This document shows, piece after piece, positions 1 through 5,119 of a stretch of DNA of 5,256 nucleotides. The position numbers and the translations under genes were made by a program. The DNA comes from Thermoplasmata archaeon (GTDB lineage: Archaea; Thermoplasmatota; Thermoplasmata; Lutacidiplasmatales; UBA184), in the NCBI GenBank assembly GCA_030044695.1, contig JASIDM010000057.1, positions 1-5,256 of the forward strand, in the 5' to 3' direction. A model generated the notes under the pieces. It was not told the DNA's origin and ran no database searches. It saw only the letters and a program-made list of their open reading frames with translations. Position 1 is the stretch's first letter; every line of letters begins with the position of its first letter.

Positions 1-522
1 GTAAGACCCGAGAACCTGGGGCCGAAGCCCCGCGTGGGCGATGAACAATGCCACGACCCGGGACCGGAGCGAGAGTCGCTCCAGCAGGCGCCCGAGTTCC
101 TCGGGCGTCGGGGTCCGCTCGGTCTCGATCGAGGCCCCCTTGATGAGTTCGAGTTTCGGGTAGCCCTCGAACTCGACGTGCGAGTGGTCAAGGAACGACC
201 TCAGCCCGGAGAAGGTCTTGGCGACGTACACCGCGAGCCGGCCCTTGCGCTTGAGATCAGCAGCGTACCTGACGAGTCGGGCGCGAACCTCATCTGGGTC
301 AGTCTGTGCCATCTTCACCAGCTCGTCCGGTCCTAAGCCGAGCCGTTCGAGCGTGAGCCGGAGCTTGCGCAGATCGTTGTCCGCGGACAGCTTGCTTCGA
401 AGCGCGCGCTCGTCGTACCAGGCGCGCACCCGGGCGTTCGCGAGAAACGTCGTGGTCTCGGGGTTCGGACTCCTCCCGGTCCAATTCTCTCTCGGCATCG
501 CGGCCACCTTCGGGGGCGCCAT
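1..522 (-). CDS. Tyrosine recombinase (phage/plasmid-type integrase), N-terminal part, cut by the window edge
   Basis: The frame is open from ATG at 522 to the window edge (174 codons, no stop). Residues about 24-125 are helical and charged, as in the SAM-like core-binding domain of tyrosine recombinases. At 143-148 comes TPTPEE, a typical domain junction, followed by the start of a catalytic domain ending HAGLRPQVLGSY. Arg167 in GLRPQVLG matches the first catalytic Arg of the R...HxxR...Y active site; the other catalytic residues, including the nucleophilic Tyr, lie outside the window. Family members cut and rejoin DNA at att sites through a 3'-phosphotyrosine link. Start choice is open: ATG 522 lies 23-30 bases after a TATA-like box (leaderless), while ATG 498 has a better Shine-Dalgarno match (AAGGTGG). 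Codons such as TTA, AAT, AGA, GCT and GCA are commoner than in neighbouring genes, which fits horizontal origin. A chromosomal XerA-like recombinase is the alternative, but the tRNA context favours an element integrase. Confidence 0.8.
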   Translation of the reverse strand, partial: MAPPKVAAMPRENWTGRSPNPETTTFLANARVRAWYDERALRSKLSADNDLRKLRLTLERLGLGPDELVKMAQTDPDEVRARLVRYAADLKRKGRLAVYVAKTFSGLRSFLDHSHVEFEGYPKLELIKGASIETERTPTPEELGRLLERLSLRSRVVALFIAHAGLRPQVLGSY

Positions 523-544
523 CGGCCTCGCATCGACTCGTTCG

Positions 545-552
545 ATTTAAGG
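545..552 (-). promoter_or_regulatory. Likely TATA box of the integrase gene
   Basis: The minus strand reads CCTTAAAT here, in a locally A/T-richer patch. It lies 23-30 bases upstream of ATG 522, the distance expected between an archaeal TATA box and a transcription start, so a leaderless transcript beginning at or near that ATG is plausible. Transcripts reading through from the tRNA promoter are an alternative. Confidence 0.4.
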
Positions 553-572
553 ATTCACATACCCCCACTAAG

Positions 573-647
573 CGGGCGCGGAGGGATTTGAACCCTCGAC
601 CGCCGGGTTAGGAACCCGGTGCCCTATCCAGGCTAGGCTACGCGCCC
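573..647 (-). tRNA. tRNA-Arg, anticodon CCU
   Basis: A complete 75-nt cloverleaf folds on the minus strand. The acceptor stem is GGGCGCG/CGCGCCC with discriminator G. The D arm is GCCT/GGGC with GGA in its loop, giving the A20 known as an arginine identity element. The anticodon stem CCGGG/CCCGG closes loop TTCCTAA (anticodon CCT). The variable loop is 5 nt, and the T arm is GAGGG/CCCTC with loop TTCAAAT. All stems pair, apart from one T-G in the D arm. No CCA is encoded and there is no intron. It should read AGG codons. Its 3' end points at the integrase gene 50 bases away, so its 3' half is the natural candidate for an attachment site. Confidence 0.96.
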
Positions 648-670
648 CGAATCCCGGTTCGCGGGCCGGA

Positions 671-678
671 CTTATCAG
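671..678 (-). promoter_or_regulatory. Probable TATA-like box of the tRNA-Arg gene
   Basis: The minus strand reads CTGATAAG, 24-31 bases before the first tRNA base, the right distance for an archaeal TATA box. The TGA stop of the upstream regulator gene (675-677) lies inside it, so one short sequence would end one gene and promote the next. The match to a strong TATA consensus is only moderate. Confidence 0.4.
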
Positions 679-1742
679 ACCTTCGCGGACGAGGTCGCCG
701 ACGACGGGGGGAGCAACCGGTCGTACCGGTGGTCGACGGTCGCCGAGAAGCCGCCGGCGGGCTCCTGAAGGATCTCGATCCCCTCGAGGTACTCCCGCAT
801 GGTCGGTAGCACCGGCCGCCGAGCGGGAGCCCCCTCCGTGGGCGCCGGGTTCGAGCTCCCCATCGCGCCCAGCAGCCAACGGTCCGCGCCGGCGACGAAG
901 AGGAACGGGTAGACCCGGGACTCCTGACTGAGCGTGGCGAAGAGCGCCTCGGGCTGCGCGCGCTCCAACGGACGGCCCGTGACCAGGACGACCTGGTCGG
1001 CCGCGCGACCTTGGAACGGCGGGAGCCGGGACGGCTCCAGGATCGTCCGGTGGACGACCCAGCCCCGCTGGAGGAGGCGGCGTTGCGAGAACGGAAGGCC
1101 GAGCGGGCCGACGAGGTGTCCGCCCCGGCCGTCGTCGGGCGCCGAGAACGGCCGTCGGACCAGCTCGGACGCGGCCCACCCCTGATGGGCGGAGAGCGAC
1201 ACCGGGGCCGGCTCCTCGACGTCGCTGAGCAAGCCGCCTCCGAGCCCGTGGGGGTAGCCTAGGGTCCCGTCGAACCCCGCGACATGGCACCACAGCCCCT
1301 CGTAGTCGAAGTAGACCGGGATCGACGGTCCCTCCGTGCGCACGGTGATGACCGTCGCCGGAGGCGCCAGCCCACCGCTGCCGAGGCGCTCGGCGAGCTT
1401 GGCCGCCTCCGTCGGCTTGGCGTGGAACAGCACGCCGAGGACCGCTTGGCCCCCCCGGCAGACGACCACGGCGCCGGGCGCCGCGCCCACGACGGTCAGC
1501 AGCTCGTCGAACCGGTCCGCGTACGGCCGCGCGAGCAGGAACGAGACGAACGGGCGGCCAAGCACCGCCGGATGGGGCACGTACCGGTCCCGCAGCCACC
1601 CCTCGTCGTACGCTCGGCGACGGATCGCGTGGTACGTCGACCGGGGGATCGAGATGAACTTCAGTCGGTCCCGTTCGCGGTCCGGTCGGCTCGCGAGGAG
1701 GACCGCGACGACGCGGGCCTCCGCCTCCGTCAGGCTCCGCAC
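675..1742 (-). CDS. Lrp/AsnC-like HTH transcriptional regulator with an apparent internal duplication
   Basis: This is a 355-residue protein. Residues 4-56 look like a winged helix-turn-helix: LTEAEARVVAVLLAS forms helix 1, and IPRSTYHAIRRR with DEGWLRDRYVPHP resembles the Lrp recognition helix and wing (S.ST...R...L..EG.I). Residues 58-120 alternate strands and a helix, as in the Lrp RAM ligand-binding domain. A related pattern recurs at about 216-294 (LPFSQRRLLQRGWV, EP at 236-237, a VVLVTG strand, a helix, then YPFLFVAGADRWLLG), suggesting duplication of recognition helix plus RAM-like fold. Classical Lrp proteins are about 150 residues, so this is more than double. The start is GTG at 1742; a GGAGG lies 12 bases upstream, rather far. 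It is divergent from the surface-protein gene and ends inside the likely tRNA promoter, so it may control the shared spacer. The DNA-binding call is fairly firm; its targets and ligand are unknown. Confidence 0.72.
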   Translation of the reverse strand: MRSLTEAEARVVAVLLASRPDRERDRLKFISIPRSTYHAIRRRAYDEGWLRDRYVPHPAVLGRPFVSFLLARPYADRFDELLTVVGAAPGAVVVCRGGQAVLGVLFHAKPTEAAKLAERLGSGGLAPPATVITVRTEGPSIPVYFDYEGLWCHVAGFDGTLGYPHGLGGGLLSDVEEPAPVSLSAHQGWAASELVRRPFSAPDDGRGGHLVGPLGLPFSQRRLLQRGWVVHRTILEPSRLPPFQGRAADQVVLVTGRPLERAQPEALFATLSQESRVYPFLFVAGADRWLLGAMGSSNPAPTEGAPARRPVLPTMREYLEGIEILQEPAGGFSATVDHRYDRLLPPSSATSSAKV

Positions 1743-1865
1743 CGGCGGCCCCCGCCTCCGCTGCGACAGTGTAGCATGGGGTCCAGAGAGGTAGGGGTCC
1801 CCCGAAACCTCGCTTTAAGAACCGCGCCCTCTCTCGAGCGTTCGGAGGTTGGCCCGCGCAGCGCG
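1743..1865. promoter_or_regulatory. Divergent regulatory spacer between the regulator and surface-protein genes
   Basis: This 123-base spacer must hold the promoters of both divergent genes. It contains CTTTAAG (1813-1819), an inverted repeat AGAGAGG (1785-1791)/CCTCTCT (1828-1834) surrounding that box, a direct repeat GGGGTCC (1778-1784 and 1794-1800, 16 bases start to start), and the palindrome GGGG-T-CCCC (1794-1802). These are candidate operator elements for the adjacent HTH protein, but repeats this short occur by chance in GC-rich DNA. Confidence 0.45.
1813..1819 (+). promoter_or_regulatory. Likely TATA box of the surface-protein gene
   Basis: CTTTAAGAACC here is nearly identical to the CTTAAGAACC found upstream of the small membrane protein on the other strand (3763-3754). 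The predicted transcription start, about 25 bases on, is near 1840-1844, giving a short leader of roughly 25 bases that begins about at GGAGGT (1844-1849). On the minus strand the same box reads CTTAAAG and could also serve the regulator gene, with a leader of roughly 50 bases. Confidence 0.5.
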
Positions 1866-3284
1866 ATGCAGGCACCGGCGCGCACCGCGGTCGTCGTCAC
1901 CGCCGTGACAGTGGCGGTCTCCTTCTTGACGGTATGCGTGCCGACGGCGTCCGCGCAGGCGACGGCGTCGACCTCAGGGCCGAGCCCCTGGGCGTACGGG
2001 GCTCTCGCGTCGCGCAGTTGGACCGGTGCCTCCGGGGCCGATCGCTTCCAGGCCTCGGTCACCGTCGGCTTCGCCAACATCCTGCACGAGAAGACCGGCG
2101 GCGGGTACCTCCTGGCCCTCGACGTCAACCGGACGATGGGGCTCCTGCTCTCCGTGAGGTTCTGCCTGCCGAGCTGCCAGGACCCGATCGACACCGCGAG
2201 CGTCTCCTTCCACGCCTGGGAGAGCATCGTCGCCCAGGTGCTGCTCACGACCGACGGCAACGTCACCGTCGGCTCGGCGCCCGTGCTTGCGCTGGCGGTC
2301 GTCGAGTCGAACGTCTCCCTCGCGGCCGGGGTCACGGAGGTCTCGGCGACCGTGCTCAACAGTACGGAGGTCGCGGGCCACAACCTCTCCCTCTCGTTCG
2401 ACGCGAACGCGAGCTCGACGTTCGCCCCGGCGCTGGGGCTCATGCCGTTGGAGCCGTCCGCGGGGGAGTCCTGGAACTCGACCAGCTCGTTCAACACGAC
2501 CGGGCAGGCCCGGTGGGCCGTGCTGGAGCGGTTCGCGAGCGGGGCCCCGCCGGTCTCGGCGGTGGCCGCCTCCTCGCTCGACGCCAACGGGACCGTGCAA
2601 CTCCAGGGCAGCTTCCCGGGCGCGACCGTCGGTCTCGGCGGCGGTCGCTACGACGTCCTGCACCTTGGCGTCTCGGGGCCGTTCGCGCTCCGCGAGGGCT
2701 TCCTCCTGATCCCGACGCGCTCGGCCCTGTTCGGCACCGTCGCGCCCCCCAAACTCCCGGCCAACGTTAGCCTGCTGGGCTCGGCGAACTACTCCGCGGA
2801 GAGCGTGGACGTCGCGAGCTCGCTCACCACCGGTAGCCACGTCGGCTTCGTCGCGTCGGAGATCTCCTGGACCTCCACCGCCGGGGACCCGCTGACGGCC
2901 CCGCTGGGCGGCCTCGTCCCCGCGGCGGCGACGGCGTCGCCCGCCGCCGCCTCCGAGAGCAACACCACGACCCTCCAGGGCGAGCCCGAGTCCGTCGCCC
3001 AGGCGACCACCGACCAAGGGTGCCTCGCGAGCGGCGTGGGATGCCCCGGAGCCGTCGGGCCCCGGAGCCTGCTCCCGCTGGTGGTCGTCGCGGGGGCGGT
3101 CGGGATCCTCACCGTGCTGGCCCTCGTCGTGATCGCCGAGCGGCGTCGGGTGCCGCCGCCGAGCTACCCGAACGCCAGTCTCTATCCCCCGGGGACCGCG
3201 ACCGCGCGGACGCCGACGACGGGCCGTCGGCCGGCACCGGCCACCCCGCCGGCCGAGGACGACCCCCTCAGCCACCTCTGGTAG
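1866..3284 (+). CDS. Secreted, sequon-rich cell-surface protein with a C-terminal membrane anchor
   Basis: This 472-residue protein matches no named family I recognise. Residues 1-32 form a Sec signal peptide: Arg6, a hydrophobic core at about 7-25, and a likely cut after ASA (28-30) or AQA. The exported part (about 33-400) is rich in Ser, Thr, Ala, Val and Gly, looks beta-rich, and has 12 N-x-S/T sequons (NRT, NVT, NVS, NST, NLS, NAS, NST, NTT, NGT, NVS, NYS, NTT), suggesting N-glycosylation. One Cys pair lies in FCLPSC and another in GCLASGVGC just before the membrane. Residues 401-424 are a single transmembrane helix followed by ERRR, so the tail faces the cytosol. That 48-residue tail is Pro/Thr-rich and ends DDPLSHLW. 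The ATG at 1866 is chosen because the signal peptide starts there; GGAGGT at 1844-1849 lies 16 bases upstream, farther than usual. The frame stays open back to 1284 but there overlaps the opposite gene. A role in the cell envelope, adhesion or sensing is inference. Confidence 0.8.
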   Translation: MQAPARTAVVVTAVTVAVSFLTVCVPTASAQATASTSGPSPWAYGALASRSWTGASGADRFQASVTVGFANILHEKTGGGYLLALDVNRTMGLLLSVRFCLPSCQDPIDTASVSFHAWESIVAQVLLTTDGNVTVGSAPVLALAVVESNVSLAAGVTEVSATVLNSTEVAGHNLSLSFDANASSTFAPALGLMPLEPSAGESWNSTSSFNTTGQARWAVLERFASGAPPVSAVAASSLDANGTVQLQGSFPGATVGLGGGRYDVLHLGVSGPFALREGFLLIPTRSALFGTVAPPKLPANVSLLGSANYSAESVDVASSLTTGSHVGFVASEISWTSTAGDPLTAPLGGLVPAAATASPAAASESNTTTLQGEPESVAQATTDQGCLASGVGCPGAVGPRSLLPLVVVAGAVGILTVLALVVIAERRRVPPPSYPNASLYPPGTATARTPTTGRRPAPATPPAEDDPLSHLW

Positions 3285-3290
3285 GTCCGA

Positions 3291-3310
3291 GGGCGACGTT
3301 CCGGTCGCCC
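3291..3310. terminator. Hairpin between convergent genes, possible bidirectional terminator
   Basis: GGGCGAC (3291-3297) and GTCGCCC (3304-3310) form a perfect 7-bp stem with a 6-base loop. It lies in the 39-base gap between the TAG of the surface protein and the TGA of the facing membrane protein. No T-tract follows on either strand, and archaeal termination relies mainly on T-runs, so it may instead stabilise 3' ends or be a GC-rich coincidence. Confidence 0.35.
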
Positions 3311-3323
3311 GGCCCCTCGCGGG

Positions 3324-3728
3324 TCACGCGGTCGTGGACGAGCCGCGGATCTCGATCCTCAGCCACGCGATCAGCAGGAGAACGCCCACCACCACGAAGA
3401 ACAGCACCCCGAGGATCGCCCAGATGAGCAGGCGGTCGCGCAGCTGGACGTACTCCCGCGCGGCCGCGAGCCGCTCCAGGCCCGGGATCTCCCGCCACAA
3501 CAGGAAGTTCACCGCCGCCGAAGCGAGGCAGTAGACCGCCCCGACGAGGTCCCCAGCCCCGCGGCCGAAGACGACGTCGAGCACCGTGAAGGCGAGGAGG
3601 AGGAGGAACAGCAGCCCCGCGAGGAGGGCCAGCACGAGGGCGAGGCTCCTCGATATCGAGAGCAAGGCCCGGACGGACTCATCCGACGTCGCGCCGGCCG
3701 CCGGTGCGGCGGGGGGCATGCTCGCCAT
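3324..3728 (-). CDS. Small integral membrane protein with three predicted helices, function unknown
   Basis: This 134-residue protein has an Ala/Pro-rich N-terminus (1-17) and three hydrophobic segments: 28-54 (rich in Leu), 60-78 and 100-123. A basic, amphipathic stretch at 79-99 links the last two. The C-terminus is short and polar. There is no signal peptide cleavage site, catalytic motif or recognised domain. The ATG at 3728 is followed by a second in-frame ATG at 3719. GAGGG (3738-3742) is a possible ribosome site 9 bases before the first. The gene starts 30 bases after the aRF1 stop on the same strand. It could be co-transcribed with aRF1 or use its own TATA-like box at 3756-3763; that box predicts a start near 3735, which would leave out the GAGGG. 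The coherent hydrophobic pattern supports a real gene; the function cannot be told. Confidence 0.75.
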   Translation of the reverse strand: MASMPPAAPAAGATSDESVRALLSISRSLALVLALLAGLLFLLLLAFTVLDVVFGRGAGDLVGAVYCLASAAVNFLLWREIPGLERLAAAREYVQLRDRLLIWAILGVLFFVVVGVLLLIAWLRIEIRGSSTTA

Positions 3729-3755
3729 CGTGGACGGCCCTCGCTAGCCCCGGGG

Positions 3756-3763
3756 TTCTTAAG
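3756..3763 (-). promoter_or_regulatory. Likely TATA box of the small membrane protein gene
   Basis: The minus strand reads CTTAAGAA followed by CC, nearly the same as the box before the surface-protein gene. It is 28-35 bases upstream of ATG 3728, giving a leader of only a few bases. The TAA stop of aRF1 (3761-3759) is inside the box. Confidence 0.5.
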
Positions 3764-5048
3764 CCCCCGGTCGCGGGGGAGGCGCGCTGACCGACGCCAC
3801 GGGGTACCGCAGGATCGCGGCGACCCCGCCGAACGCCCGGGCGAGCATCTCCCCCTCCTCGCTCTCGGTGGAGACGAGCCGGGCCTGGGCCCCGGAGGCG
3901 ACGGCCCGGCGGAACAGGCTCTCGACGTAATCCTCGCGCGAGGTCTCGGTCGCCGGGCTCGCGCCGCAGAGCGGGCAGGCGACCGGGTCCGCGCGCTCGA
4001 GCTCCTCCTCCGAGCGGCTCGTGGAGAACGTTCGCTGGCAGGCGCCGCAACGGTAGGTGACGAGCTGGCGGCGCAGCCCGTCCGAGACGAGCAGGGTGTC
4101 GACCGCCCCGAGCTCGAGGGCGTGGGCGACGTCGCGCTCGCCGTACGCCGCGAGCCCGGCCTCGGCCTTGCGGATCTCGGCGAGCAGCCGCTGGACGAGC
4201 CGCTTCTCCTCGGTGAGGTCGAGCCCGTGCAGGGTCTGGGTCGCCTTCTCCACGAGCTCCTTGAGCCCGTGCTCGTCGGTGTAGCCGGTGTCGAAGAGCG
4301 GCAGCACCACCTTCTGCTGCAGCTCGTAGTGCAGGAACCCCTCCTTGTAGAAGAACTCCTTCGTCGCGCCGGGCCCGCCGAGCAGGATCCCCTTCAGCTG
4401 GTCCTTCTTCGGGAGGAACAGCTCGGCGGCCATCTCGGCGACCTTCACGAAGAACTCGTGGGCCGCGTGCTCGATCATCCGCTCGAACCGGTGGGCCGAC
4501 TGGCCCCCGCGGCCGTGCTTGCTCGGGACCAGCGACTGCTTGTTCCGTAGGGCCTCGACGCGCTTGCCGCGCAGGACGCCGAGCGTCACCTCCGCCCGGT
4601 CGACGACGATCAACCCCCACAGGTCGGGCTCGTGGACCATCGCCTGGAGCGGGTCGAGGAAGAACGTCGAGTCGCACCGGTACAGGTAGGTGTTCAGCGG
4701 CTCGGGCGGCTCGACGATGAACGTCACGGGCTCGGACTTGTCGGCGCCGACGGCCTTGCTGCCCACGAAGAACGCCACGCCGTGGGCGGGGGGCTCCTTG
4801 TAGGCGCGGACCCGCCCCATCAGCGACTCGATCGCCCACATGACGTTCTTGCGGGTGGTCCGGCTCTTGATGTTCGAGCTCTGGGCGTACTCGTTGCGGA
4901 GGTAGCCCATGACGTCGGAGATCTGCCGGCCCGGCGGGACGTAGAGGCTGATCAGCTCCGTCGCCCGCCCGCGGACGGCGGCGATCTCGCCGAGCTTACG
5001 CTGGAACGAGTACCGGGCGAGCTGCGGGTCCGACTCCGGGGTGCTCAC
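3759..5048 (-). CDS. prf1: Peptide chain release factor aRF1 (archaeal class-1 release factor)
   Basis: This 429-residue protein recognises all three stop codons in the ribosomal A site and triggers peptidyl-tRNA hydrolysis. Domain 1 (about 1-135) carries NIKS (59-62) in the context AQSSNIKSRTTR, as is usual in archaea, and the YxCxxxF stop-reading motif as YRCDSTF (123-129). Domain 2 (about 140-275) carries the catalytic GGQ loop KHGRGGQS, with GGQ at 181-183. Domain 3 (about 280-420) contains a zinc ribbon with Cys334/Cys337 and Cys358/Cys361. The length is near the archaeal norm of a little over 400, with a short Pro-rich end (APPPRPGA). The start is GTG 5048, supported by GGAGG at 5057-5061 with 8-base spacing. 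The gene follows thioredoxin by 71 bases with no clear TATA box between, so co-transcription is possible. All family residues are intact. The window uses TGA, TAG and TAA, all within aRF1 range. Confidence 0.97.
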   Translation of the reverse strand: MSTPESDPQLARYSFQRKLGEIAAVRGRATELISLYVPPGRQISDVMGYLRNEYAQSSNIKSRTTRKNVMWAIESLMGRVRAYKEPPAHGVAFFVGSKAVGADKSEPVTFIVEPPEPLNTYLYRCDSTFFLDPLQAMVHEPDLWGLIVVDRAEVTLGVLRGKRVEALRNKQSLVPSKHGRGGQSAHRFERMIEHAAHEFFVKVAEMAAELFLPKKDQLKGILLGGPGATKEFFYKEGFLHYELQQKVVLPLFDTGYTDEHGLKELVEKATQTLHGLDLTEEKRLVQRLLAEIRKAEAGLAAYGERDVAHALELGAVDTLLVSDGLRRQLVTYRCGACQRTFSTSRSEEELERADPVACPLCGASPATETSREDYVESLFRRAVASGAQARLVSTESEEGEMLARAFGGVAAILRYPVASVSAPPPRPGA

Positions 5049-5067
5049 GGGCCGGCCCTCCGGCCCG
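5048..5067 (-). promoter_or_regulatory. Leader hairpin over the aRF1 ribosome binding site
   Basis: On the minus strand GGGCCGG (5066-5060), loop AGGG and CCGGCCC (5055-5049) form a perfect 7-bp GC stem. An eighth pair joins C 5067 to the first base of the GTG start codon. The Shine-Dalgarno GGAGG (5061-5057) lies partly in the stem and partly in the loop. If it forms in the mRNA it should hinder initiation. The DNA symmetry is certain; a regulatory role is inference. Confidence 0.45.
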
Positions 5068-5082
5068 GGCGTGGTGTTGGCC

Positions 5083-5096
5083 CCGGTAGCGACCGG
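5083..5096 (-). other. Small hairpin in the thioredoxin-aRF1 spacer
   Basis: The minus strand reads CCGGT-CGCT-ACCGG, a 5-bp stem with a 4-base loop, about 35 bases before the aRF1 start codon and 23 bases after the thioredoxin stop. Together with the larger hairpin at 5048-5067 it makes the 71-base spacer strongly structured. It may be a processing or RNA-stability element, or only GC-rich background. Confidence 0.25.
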
Positions 5097-5119
5097 AGCC
5101 CGTTCCCCGGGCGGCGGAG

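Noticed and set aside
34..550. Two overlapping plus-strand open frames at the left edge
   Set aside because: They are antisense to the integrase frame, which has a recognisable recombinase motif (GLRPQVLG) and a coherent domain; these do not.
1284..1865. Upstream in-frame extension of the surface-protein gene
   Set aside because: It would run antisense through the regulator gene and place the signal peptide in the middle of the protein; the Arg-rich product is typical of a GC-rich shadow frame.
568..1875. Long minus-strand open frame (435 codons) overlapping the regulator and the tRNA
   Set aside because: It is a different frame of the regulator gene, its product is an Arg/Pro/Gly-rich low-complexity string, and its end (VEGSNPSAPA) is simply the tRNA T arm and acceptor translated.
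1886..1937. Possible lipobox in the surface-protein signal peptide (LTVC at residues 21-24)
   Set aside because: Val at -1 does not fit the lipobox, which wants Gly, Ala or Ser; ASA at 28-30 gives a normal cleavage site, and the protein already has a membrane anchor.
1974..3275. 433-codon minus-strand open frame opposite the surface protein
   Set aside because: Arg/Gly-rich shadow frame with no domain pattern; the plus-strand frame has signal peptide, sequons and membrane helix.
3679..4839. 386-codon minus-strand frame inside the aRF1 gene
   Set aside because: It is an alternative frame of aRF1 on the same strand, with Arg/Pro-rich low-complexity sequence.
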